Assembly: GCA_021791395.1 (NCBI GenBank)
Contig: JAJYWR010000004.1
Coordinates: 1-40,558 of the forward strand
Direction: 5' to 3'
From: a bacterium
GTDB lineage: Bacteria; Patescibacteriota; Minisyncoccia; UBA6257; GWB1-50-10
Length of the DNA stretch: 40,558 nt
In this document: positions 25,014 to 33,063 of the stretch, piece by piece
How positions within the stretch are numbered: position 1 is the stretch's first letter
Layout of the letters: every line of letters begins with the position of its first letter
Position numbers and translations under genes: made by a program
Notes under the pieces: generated by a model
The model's database searches: none
Seen by the model: only the letters and a program-made list of their open reading frames with translations
What the model was told of the DNA's origin: nothing

Positions 25014-25889
25014 TTATCCCTTGAGATTAATGACGTTCCCCTCAAGGGTGGGTCCGGCTTCCGCTGGTTTTGGTTCTTGCTTTTTCATAATGGCGTTGAT
25101 AAACGGTTTCTCTTCGGTGGGTTTTTCGGGCACCCCTACCTCGGGGGCCGGTTTGACGAGGGGAACAATTTCCTCGGTTTTTAAGAATTCACCGCCCGCT
25201 TCGAAGGGGGAGATTGTAGATCGCGATTCCATATAGTGTACAACCCTCTTCGTATTGTCGGAGGGCGTTTCCACCTCCGCCTTTACGGTTTTGGATTCCG
25301 CGATGGCAGTCGGTTTTTTCGATTTGAAAAATCCCATCGAGAACGATGGCAACACTCTTCCTGAAAATCCCGACGACGGTCGCGTTTCCTCGGGCTTTCC
25401 TTGGAGAACAAAAGGAGTCGCCTCCTCCTCTTTTTTTATTTTTGGAGAAACCTCCTCCATTCGCAGGATTGGAATGGTCTCCGGTTCGGATTCTGAGACA
25501 TCAAGAGATTCCAAGTGTATGGTTTTTTCTTCTCTCGCCGGCTCTAAATCCTCCTTAAGGCCAAGGTGCTCGATGTCTTCCGCATCACTCGCTTTGATCT
25601 CGCTGATGTCGACGCCCCACCGGAAGAGCGGGTATCGTTCCGATTCGAGAATGCGCTCCTTTATTGCCTTCGCTACTGATTTTGCTATTTTTTCACCGAT
25701 GCCCGTTTCCGCAAGGGATTCAATGAAATAATGAGCAGGCGTTTCCTTTGCAATGAGATCGTAAAAAGCGCCCGGCAGAAGTGCGGGATTTGCGATGCAG
25801 GCCTTACTCCTGATGTCATCGAGAATCTCGTCAACTCGTTCCGAGAAGAGGCTGTTTTTTATGTTTTGCGGAATTTCGTCGAACGTCAT
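25014..25889 (-). CDS. Cytoplasmic protein of unknown function in the T4SS-like operon
   Basis: 291 aa; helical N-terminal ~100 aa and a long low-complexity, charged/proline-rich C-terminus; tight gene spacing on both sides. Confidence 0.55.
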   Translation of the reverse strand: MTFDEIPQNIKNSLFSERVDEILDDIRSKACIANPALLPGAFYDLIAKETPAHYFIESLAETGIGEKIAKSVAKAIKERILESERYPLFRWGVDISEIKASDAEDIEHLGLKEDLEPAREEKTIHLESLDVSESEPETIPILRMEEVSPKIKKEEEATPFVLQGKPEETRPSSGFSGRVLPSFSMGFFKSKKPTAIAESKTVKAEVETPSDNTKRVVHYMESRSTISPFEAGGEFLKTEEIVPLVKPAPEVGVPEKPTEEKPFINAIMKKQEPKPAEAGPTLEGNVINLKG

Positions 25890-25892
25890 AGG

Positions 25893-28106
25893 TTATGATG
25901 TTTCGTGTTCCTGTGTCCTTTCTTTGTACAAACCTTCGCCTTGCCAGCTTGTTTGCTTCGCTGCGGAAAGATTGTTGCCGATCGCCTTCTTTCTCAGCTC
26001 CCTGTCGCCTCCGGTGGCGTTGTCGATGGTTATTGTTTTGGTGACGGTTTCCCGCGGCCTTCCGTCTTCTCCGAGGAGAGGACTTGTTTCTCTCACTTCA
26101 TATGTGCCGCCATTCTGAAGAGTGTTTTGAATATCGGTGACTTTCTTTTGCAGCTCGTTTCTCTTTTGTTGCAATTTTGTCATTTCCTCCGTCTTACCGA
26201 GGTCTTTTGCGTCCTTGTAATCCTTCAACGTCGCGTCCAATTGGTCGTTGGTTTTATCCAAAAGGTCAAACATCTCCTTCACTGCGGCCCGCTTCTCATC
26301 CGTTGCAGCGCCCGAGATAAAGGCTCCTTGGATACCTTTCATGTATTCTTCCTTTTGTGCTTTTGCCCCCTTGTTACCTAAGTCGCGTATTTGCTGTTGT
26401 CTTAAGTGAGGCGCAATTTGTTTAATAATATCCTTGTCGAGTTTCGATACGTCCTCTACCTTCCCAACGGCTTTCTCCAGATCCATGCCGGCGGCAGCGG
26501 CAGCAACGGGATCGAATGCCGCTATCCTCTCCGTTGCCCCAGCTCTCTTGATTGCCTTCACGAGCTTTGCCTTGGTGCCGTCGTTCAAGAGATTCCATCC
26601 GCCTTTTTCAGCCAAGGCGAGAGCGGCGCCCACATCATCCTCGGTCATGACGGTTTGCTTATCGAGTTTGGCAGCCAAGAGTTCCTTTGAGTATTTTTTG
26701 TTTTCGCCCTGTGATTTGTCTATCTCCTTCTTGGATTCTTCCTTTGCGCCGAATGAAGCGCCGGCAAGGCCGCGGAAAGCGCCCCCGACGACCGGTATCC
26801 TTCCCAGGCTTTCCCCTCCCCGCTCGAGCCACGATTTCCCATCCTTGTCGCCGGCGGATCCGGCCGTGAGCGCTCTTCTGCCGAGTCTCCCAGCTCTCCC
26901 AACAGTCTGTTTTCCGGCCCACCCCTTTGCTTTTTCGCCGGTCTTCTTTGCAACGCCCATCAGGGCGTTTGCGCCGGCAATGCCCATGCTGTTTGCGGCC
27001 ATGAGTCCGCCGATCAAAAATCCGACCAAAATGAGCATATTGGTGAGTTGGATGACGGCACCGCTGATGAGCGTCGGGTTCAAGCTGGCGTTTGAGTTTT
27101 GGCTCAAAATCGTTCCCGAAATGTTATTGACCGCATTTACCGTGGCAAGGGTAAGATAAAGAAAGAAAGAAAGGATAGGGGCTACGAACGCCCAATGGAT
27201 AAACTGAGACCACCACTTCCCCCCCTCGCTCTTTAACTGTCCGATTGGTATCACATTGAAAAGCCACGGCAAGGGCGCGATCGCCATGAGAAATGCGAGC
27301 CACACAAATCGCGAAAGGAGCATGAGGGCGACGGCGAGCATCACGAGTGCCATAAGGAAGGTAAAGGCAGTAGCGAATAACAAACTCCCCACGCTCACAA
27401 TGGCAGTTGAAAATCCGGGCGTCAGGGTTTTCGCGGTGGTTTGATCAATCTCAAGGAGTTTTTGGGGATTAAAAGCCGCCGTTATTTCGCTTCCAATGTC
27501 CTGCGATTGGGCATAAGATCCATTGCCGAGCGATCGGTCGATGAAGAATTTTGTCACCACGTTCGTAAAGTCGAGAATGGCTCCGCCGATCATCAAGCTG
27601 AAATTCACAAGAATCGCGGCGGCGATGAGTTTGGGGAGCATTTTTTGGGCGCCGTACTGATTGAATCGGAGGATGGTCATAAAAGCGATCACGATAAGAG
27701 CGAGGACAAATCCGAGGTTTGCTAAATCCCTCGTAACTTGCCAGCCGGTCAAGACGACCGGCATTTCCATAATGTAGTTGTTCAAGCCGAAGGCGAAAGA
27801 AATAAGCTGGGAACCGAGGTAGATAAGAACGCCGGCAACCCATCCGAGGATATTCATCACGACGGTGACTGCGCCCGTAACCGTCGTGATCAACCCCTCC
27901 TTTATTACATTGAGAGCCGTCGAGCCGAAGGTCGCAAACTGAGCGGCGGTGCCGAAAGAGGACGTTGCGTTCGTGATTGGTACTTGGACGGTGGTTTGGG
28001 CTTTTGTGCCCGGCGATAAAACAGCAAAGAGCAGAATTGCCAGAGCTATGCCGATCACGAAGTTCCTCTTTTTCAACATTTTCATTAAGGTTTCAGTAGT
28101 TGCCAT
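25893..28106 (-). CDS. VirB6/TrbL-like polytopic membrane protein with long charged cytoplasmic tail
   Basis: 737 aa; signal-like N-terminus, multiple TM segments to about residue 390, then about 350 aa of charged helical sequence. Confidence 0.7.
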   Translation of the reverse strand: MATTETLMKMLKKRNFVIGIALAILLFAVLSPGTKAQTTVQVPITNATSSFGTAAQFATFGSTALNVIKEGLITTVTGAVTVVMNILGWVAGVLIYLGSQLISFAFGLNNYIMEMPVVLTGWQVTRDLANLGFVLALIVIAFMTILRFNQYGAQKMLPKLIAAAILVNFSLMIGGAILDFTNVVTKFFIDRSLGNGSYAQSQDIGSEITAAFNPQKLLEIDQTTAKTLTPGFSTAIVSVGSLLFATAFTFLMALVMLAVALMLLSRFVWLAFLMAIAPLPWLFNVIPIGQLKSEGGKWWSQFIHWAFVAPILSFFLYLTLATVNAVNNISGTILSQNSNASLNPTLISGAVIQLTNMLILVGFLIGGLMAANSMGIAGANALMGVAKKTGEKAKGWAGKQTVGRAGRLGRRALTAGSAGDKDGKSWLERGGESLGRIPVVGGAFRGLAGASFGAKEESKKEIDKSQGENKKYSKELLAAKLDKQTVMTEDDVGAALALAEKGGWNLLNDGTKAKLVKAIKRAGATERIAAFDPVAAAAAGMDLEKAVGKVEDVSKLDKDIIKQIAPHLRQQQIRDLGNKGAKAQKEEYMKGIQGAFISGAATDEKRAAVKEMFDLLDKTNDQLDATLKDYKDAKDLGKTEEMTKLQQKRNELQKKVTDIQNTLQNGGTYEVRETSPLLGEDGRPRETVTKTITIDNATGGDRELRKKAIGNNLSAAKQTSWQGEGLYKERTQEHETS

Positions 28107-29998
28107 TTTTCTTGGATGGCGGGAAGGCTTTGAAGAATCCCCCGGATGCCCGAGATGCCAACCTTCGTCAGTTTGTTGATGACCGCGTTTTGGATGATGG
28201 TGCCGATATCAGTCAGATCCTGTGCGTTGATGATGGCATTCGTATCGACTTGGGAGGCTTGTTGGGCCAAGCCCGCGGCAATATTTGACGGCTGGGTGAC
28301 AATGGCGCTCGCGCACTGGTAATACGTGGACTTATTGGAGCTCGTGTAGATTTTGCCGGATGATTGGTCGAAGAATGCACTTGGAGTCAACATCGATTGG
28401 GCATCCGTCGGGACCACCATGCCGTTCGGATCGCTGAAGGTATTGTTCAGGGCATAGCAAACGCCGTTTTCCAGCCGGGTGTTCGACGATCCGGAGTTGC
28501 AGTAATACGATGGCTGTTCTTTATATTCATCCCATTCGGTACACGCGTAGGTGTTTTTGTAGCCGTTCGATTGACTCATTTGGCTTTGAAGGTTTTGTTG
28601 TGCCACATCGTTCGCTTGCGCGGCCATTTGCTGGGTGATGAGTGATGCGCCGTAGTAGTTGTTTTGCGGCATCCAGATCTCCTGATACCCAAGCCAATTT
28701 CCACTCCGGAAATTGGTGTAAAAACCCTGGATGTTTGAAACCACTTGGTTTAAGGTACAGCTCGCTTGCTGATAAAACGGATTCGACTGTCGGTTTGTTG
28801 TGGGGATTTGGAGCGTTACGGCGAGCTGGAACGGTTGGCAAAGCTGCGGCGCGACTTGGGAAATGATATTGTCGACGGCGTTCAATCCAGCGTCCGCAAG
28901 GTCTTTGAGGGGCCGTTGGAAATACTGCGGAGGATTCACGGTGATCTTCCCGTCGGAACTCACCTTGATACCTCCGCCTTGGATCCAGTCGACGGTCTCG
29001 GTGGTGAACTGGTAGAGGAGAGACCGCTTGATCGTCTCGACGGTATCCTGGAGGAGGAGATTGCACTTCGCTCTCGTGTCCGCGATGAGCTCTTGGTTCT
29101 TTTGTTCGGCGATGACTTGTTTCGTCGCTTCCGTGTTTTGGTTCACGGCTGATTGTACGCTTTGGTCGTAGACGGGAACTTGGGTGCTGAGACCGAGTGC
29201 TGATTTTGCAAACTGCGTGAGTTGCCCCGAGACGTTGAGACCTAGCTTGGTAAGCTCTTGCTTCATTTGATTTTCGACATCGCTCCTAATGTTGCTGATT
29301 TGGTTGTTGACGCTTTGCCCCAAGGCTGAATGGGAAAAGATGTTTTGGAGGGCGCCTTGGATGCTGTTGCTGTTGAAAAAATTCGTCAGTTGATTGATTG
29401 AAAGGTTCGGGGTGCCGAAGATGCTTTTCAGCGTGCTGGTTCCGACGAGGGTGCTGAGATCTATTTTGTAATTGCCGAGTGCGTTAGAAAGCAGATTTTT
29501 GATCTTTGGCATAATGAAGAGGCCGATATTTTTTTCGAGTTGCGTGGAGCTCCCCAGGGTTGTATACCACGCATATTTTTGCGCGATTTGAGCCGCCGCA
29601 AGGCATGACTCCATGCCCGGAGGGTTTTGCTGTTCAGTTGTCGAAAAAAGTCCGCCGCCGGTCGCCGTTCCGTTGCTGCATGCCCACCGTATGGTATCTC
29701 CCGCGTGAGTTGAGCTTGCGGTATTTAGAGTGTAGGTCGGCACCGTCGCTCCCGAGGTGGAGTCCGTTGATGTGGTTAGCCCGAAACTCCCCGGCAAGGC
29801 AGTTGTGGGCGTTGGAGGAGAAGTAAAATCGTTAAGGTTGGCGGGGTCAACCGGGTTGCCGTTCGATGCCCACACGAGGCTATACGAATCGCATGACTGG
29901 GAAACGGTTTGGGCACTCGAAAGAATCGGGAATACCGCATAGGTCACTGTTATGACGCCAAGGAGAAAAACCGCGGCAGTTTTAAATAAGTTTTTCAT
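28085..29998 (-). CDS. Large secreted protein of the T4SS-like operon (function unknown)
   Basis: 637 aa, signal peptide, N/Q/S/T-rich, several Cys; position upstream of the VirB6-like gene. Confidence 0.55.
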   Translation of the reverse strand: MKNLFKTAAVFLLGVITVTYAVFPILSSAQTVSQSCDSYSLVWASNGNPVDPANLNDFTSPPTPTTALPGSFGLTTSTDSTSGATVPTYTLNTASSTHAGDTIRWACSNGTATGGGLFSTTEQQNPPGMESCLAAAQIAQKYAWYTTLGSSTQLEKNIGLFIMPKIKNLLSNALGNYKIDLSTLVGTSTLKSIFGTPNLSINQLTNFFNSNSIQGALQNIFSHSALGQSVNNQISNIRSDVENQMKQELTKLGLNVSGQLTQFAKSALGLSTQVPVYDQSVQSAVNQNTEATKQVIAEQKNQELIADTRAKCNLLLQDTVETIKRSLLYQFTTETVDWIQGGGIKVSSDGKITVNPPQYFQRPLKDLADAGLNAVDNIISQVAPQLCQPFQLAVTLQIPTTNRQSNPFYQQASCTLNQVVSNIQGFYTNFRSGNWLGYQEIWMPQNNYYGASLITQQMAAQANDVAQQNLQSQMSQSNGYKNTYACTEWDEYKEQPSYYCNSGSSNTRLENGVCYALNNTFSDPNGMVVPTDAQSMLTPSAFFDQSSGKIYTSSNKSTYYQCASAIVTQPSNIAAGLAQQASQVDTNAIINAQDLTDIGTIIQNAVINKLTKVGISGIRGILQSLPAIQEKWQLLKP

Positions 29999-30740
29999 CT
30001 TGTATTTTTTGGTTTATTTCATTCTGTATTTCGGAAAAAACGGCATCGAATTGATTCGATCCTCCTTGGTAGAGGGCGATCATAAATCGTACCGGGTCGT
30101 TGTTCGCCTTGGCGAGTGACTGAAAAACATTCCGTTGGTGGATGAGGAGTGTCAGGAGATTTTTTTGAATTGAGACCCACGAGGGCGGGACCTTGACCGC
30201 CTCGAGAAGTTGTACGGCCGTATTGAAGTTCTGCGCCGCGGTTGTAAACGATGTCGCAAGGTTCGTCGAGGGCGTTGAGGTTCCGCTGAAGGTTGGAATA
30301 TCCGAGATGACTTGATTCACGTAGAGGAGGTAGAGGGTTTGCGCCGCCTTTGAGTCATCGGTGCCGACGGTGATGTCGGAGCTCGTGACGACCTCGGTTG
30401 CATACTCATTGTCGATAATTTGTGAAATGGTCTTTTGAATATCCGACGTGTTCGGCGGAAGGATGCTTGCGGGTCCGCTCGTTTGATATAGGTCGTTCGT
30501 GATTGCGCTTTGAAACACCTTATTTGCGAAGTCAAGGGTCAGGTTTTCGAGAGGATTTGATTGGAAAACAAGCGACGGATCGAGTTTTGCGCCCTTGGTG
30601 CTTGTGGCGATGGAAATGCCGGTCGCCTGCGGCTCTGCCGATGCGGGTTTGATGATGAGATAGGCGCTCAAGCCGACGGCCGCGCCCAAAATGAGGATGC
30701 CAACTACTCTTCTTTTTCTTTTAGTTAAATGAAGTCTCAT
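29982..30740 (-). CDS. Membrane-anchored extracytoplasmic protein, first gene of the T4SS-like operon
   Basis: 252 aa, N-terminal TM VVGILILGAAVGLSAYLIIKPASA; helical remainder. Confidence 0.55.
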   Translation of the reverse strand: MRLHLTKRKRRVVGILILGAAVGLSAYLIIKPASAEPQATGISIATSTKGAKLDPSLVFQSNPLENLTLDFANKVFQSAITNDLYQTSGPASILPPNTSDIQKTISQIIDNEYATEVVTSSDITVGTDDSKAAQTLYLLYVNQVISDIPTFSGTSTPSTNLATSFTTAAQNFNTAVQLLEAVKVPPSWVSIQKNLLTLLIHQRNVFQSLAKANNDPVRFMIALYQGGSNQFDAVFSEIQNEINQKIQDEKLI

Positions 30741-30793
30741 TCGTATTTCGTGACTAACTTTAAATAGCGCAGGTAGAACAATTCCTGATTCTA

Positions 30794-30799
30794 ATTATA
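30794..30799 (-). promoter_or_regulatory. -10 element candidate for the T4SS-like operon
   Basis: TATAAT on the minus strand about 54 nt upstream of the ATG at 30740. Confidence 0.5.
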
Positions 30800-30821
30800 C
30801 ACTATTCTCCGCGCTTTTTCG

Positions 30822-31190
30822 CTATAATGAAGGGGTTTTTGACGTGCCGATGACGTATACAGGCATCGCGAAGACCGGTACCGGAGGAACAGTCGTCGTA
30901 AAACAGATCGGGAGCGGCGTCGGAAGATACAACCCGAGAATCCAAATACCCGGCGCGATGACTTCTGTTGGAAAACCAATGAGGGCTGAGGCGGTTCCGC
31001 CGAACGGGCCGACTGCCGAAAGGCCAGCCGGCGTAATTGTGAAGGGTGGTTTTCCGTCGGAACAGACTGCGCCCGGTACCACGGTCGTTATTTTTCCGCC
31101 GAATGGCAAAAGTATGCCGGCGGCGAATGTCGGTGCGGCAATGAGCGATATGCCAAGCGCAAATACGGAAGCAAGAACAATTTTTTTCAT
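30822..31190 (-). CDS. Small secreted/membrane protein, unknown function
   Basis: MKKIVLASVFALGISLIAAPTFAAGILLPFGGKITTVVPGAVCSDGKPPF...; signal peptide; ATG at 31190. Confidence 0.6.
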   Translation of the reverse strand: MKKIVLASVFALGISLIAAPTFAAGILLPFGGKITTVVPGAVCSDGKPPFTITPAGLSAVGPFGGTASALIGFPTEVIAPGIWILGLYLPTPLPICFTTTVPPVPVFAMPVYVIGTSKTPSL

Positions 31191-31197
31191 TATTTCT

Positions 31198-31965
31198 TTA
31201 ATTATACAACGCCGCAAAAAGATTTTGTATCTCGGTGAGCGACAGGTTTTGTGGCCTCGCCCCCGGATCGATGTTTATCTCCTGCAATTTTTGTGTTAAT
31301 TCACCTTTTGTCATTTGAAATTCGTCATCTGTCATTAAATTATTCACTATCGTCTTCCTTGGTTGTTTGAAGAGAGTGCGGAGAAATGCGAAATAACGAG
31401 GGTTTAGGGAATGGGGTTTAGGGGATAGGGTAATGACGGCGGAATCGACTTGCGGCGGTGGAAAAAATTCTTTCCTCCTGACATGAGCGATGATTTTCGG
31501 CTCGGCCCATGATTGTGTGACGGCAGCGAGGAGATTCATGGAAGGTGGCTCGGCAACAATTCGTTCAGCAACCTCCTTTTGAATGAGGAGTGTTATCGTT
31601 TCTGGTTTGTGTTCAAGTTCGCTCAAAATCCGTAAAAGGTGCCCGGTAATGTAGTAGGGAATGTTACCAACCACTTTGTAATTAGTAACTGGTAACAAGT
31701 AATCAGCAACGAGGGACGGAAGTAATTTTAAAATATCACCATCGATGATTTCTATATTTTTCTTATTTTCGAATTTCTTTTTTAAATAGTGAGCTAATTG
31801 CCTGTCTTTTTCCACTGCAATAATTCTAGTTACTAATTGTTCCGTGAGCTCCCCATGCCCTGGCCCGATTTCGATAATAATATCCCCGCTCTTAATATGG
31901 AGAGTGTTGACGATTTTTGTGATGATCTCCTTGTTTTTGAGAAAATGTTGCCCCAGACGTTGCAT
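31198..31965 (-). CDS. rsmA: 16S rRNA (adenine1518/1519-N6) dimethyltransferase
   Basis: MQRLGQHFLKNKEIITKIVNTLHIKSGDIIIEIGPGHGELTEQL...KVVGNIPYYITGHLL...FFPPPQVDSAVITLSPKP...RKTIVNNL. Confidence 0.95.
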   Translation of the reverse strand: MQRLGQHFLKNKEIITKIVNTLHIKSGDIIIEIGPGHGELTEQLVTRIIAVEKDRQLAHYLKKKFENKKNIEIIDGDILKLLPSLVADYLLPVTNYKVVGNIPYYITGHLLRILSELEHKPETITLLIQKEVAERIVAEPPSMNLLAAVTQSWAEPKIIAHVRRKEFFPPPQVDSAVITLSPKPHSLNPRYFAFLRTLFKQPRKTIVNNLMTDDEFQMTKGELTQKLQEINIDPGARPQNLSLTEIQNLFAALYN

Positions 31966-32132
31966 GTAGTACAGTGTAAAGCTCAAAGTATAAATTTCAA
32001 AATTAAAATTCAAAAGTGGAAAGTTTTACGTTTTGGTTTTGTTGTTTAAGTTTTGCATTTTTCACTATTTCTGCTATACTTATATGTATTCGTGTTTGGC
32101 TCAAATATGCAGGGAGCTTTGGGGGCTCCCTC

Positions 32133-32972
32133 TTGAGATCCGCAGCATTCTGGGGGGCCTTTTTATTTGTGGCGGCAAGCGTGACCTTTTCCGCCTTTGG
32201 TGCCGGTTTTGGGGAAGGGGCTTCGAGTACACTCTTCGGTTCCGGCGGACCGACTGCGATTTCTCAAACTTCTTACGTTGTCGCGGGAACGGGGGAAGCT
32301 TCCCCGAGTGAAAATACCGTTTTGAACACTGTTTTTGTTTCCGATTCGGCGATCATGGGAGATTCGAGTCCTCTTATCGGCATTGTCCCCCTCGGAAACG
32401 GCATGATGAAATATAAAGTACGTCGGGGCGATACACTCTCAAGTGTTGCAGGACAATTTCGAACGACGGTTGCCGAGATAAAACTCGCGAACCAAAATAC
32501 GAAGAATCTTACGCCGGGCTCATGGGTTGTCATTCCGTCGGTTGTCGCTTCAGGCACGCTGAGTGTTGCCACAAGCTCAACAAATCTCCCTAATCTCAGG
32601 GGCTACTTTAGCTTGCCGGCCGTCGGATGGAATTGGGGGACACTGCACCCCTATAATGCAGTCGATATTGCGAACCAGTGCGGCACGCCGGTCTCCGCGG
32701 CCGCCGATGGACTCGTGGTATCAGATCCGAATCTCGGAGACGGCTCGTCCGGATGGAACGACGGCTATGGAATCTTCGTGCTTGTAGAACATCCAAATGG
32801 CACAAAAACGAGATATGCTCATCTTGCTAAAGTGCTCGTGAAGGTCGGCGATGTTGTCACGAAAGGCCAAGAAATTGGGCTTATGGGAAATACGGGGAAT
32901 ACTCAGGGGCCTACTGGTTGTCATTTACACTTCGAGGTGTACGGAGCAAAGAATCCATTCGCGATAAACTAA
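32133..32972 (+). CDS. LysM + M23 peptidase (murein endopeptidase-like)
   Basis: LysM MKYKVRRGDTLSSVAGQFRTTVAEIKLANQN; M23 WGTLHPYNAVDIANQCGTPVSAAADGLVV...GCHLHFEVY. Track start 32016 lies upstream of a probable promoter; TTG 32133 proposed; start uncertain. Confidence 0.85.
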   Translation: MRSAAFWGAFLFVAASVTFSAFGAGFGEGASSTLFGSGGPTAISQTSYVVAGTGEASPSENTVLNTVFVSDSAIMGDSSPLIGIVPLGNGMMKYKVRRGDTLSSVAGQFRTTVAEIKLANQNTKNLTPGSWVVIPSVVASGTLSVATSSTNLPNLRGYFSLPAVGWNWGTLHPYNAVDIANQCGTPVSAAADGLVVSDPNLGDGSSGWNDGYGIFVLVEHPNGTKTRYAHLAKVLVKVGDVVTKGQEIGLMGNTGNTQGPTGCHLHFEVYGAKNPFAIN

Positions 32973-33026
32973 CAACGGATATAACAGTAGAGATAAATTG
33001 AGATACGTTGCCTCTCTATGTATTTC

Positions 33027-33043
33027 GTTCCGCGAAGCGGAAC
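33027..33043 (+). terminator. Putative terminator downstream of the M23 gene
   Basis: GTTCCGC-GAA-GCGGAAC perfect hairpin followed by TTATTTCTATTTAT. Confidence 0.6.
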
Positions 33044-33063
33044 TTATTTCTATTTATATCCGC

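Noticed and set aside
26434-27159. 241-aa plus-strand ORF opposite the VirB6-like gene
   Set aside because: Antisense shadow ORF of a long, well-supported minus gene; low-complexity S/A/P composition typical of a complementary frame.
31400-31430. TTTAGGG repeats as a linear-chromosome telomere
   Set aside because: Only two units, internal to rsmA; better explained as an inserted simple repeat with G4 potential.
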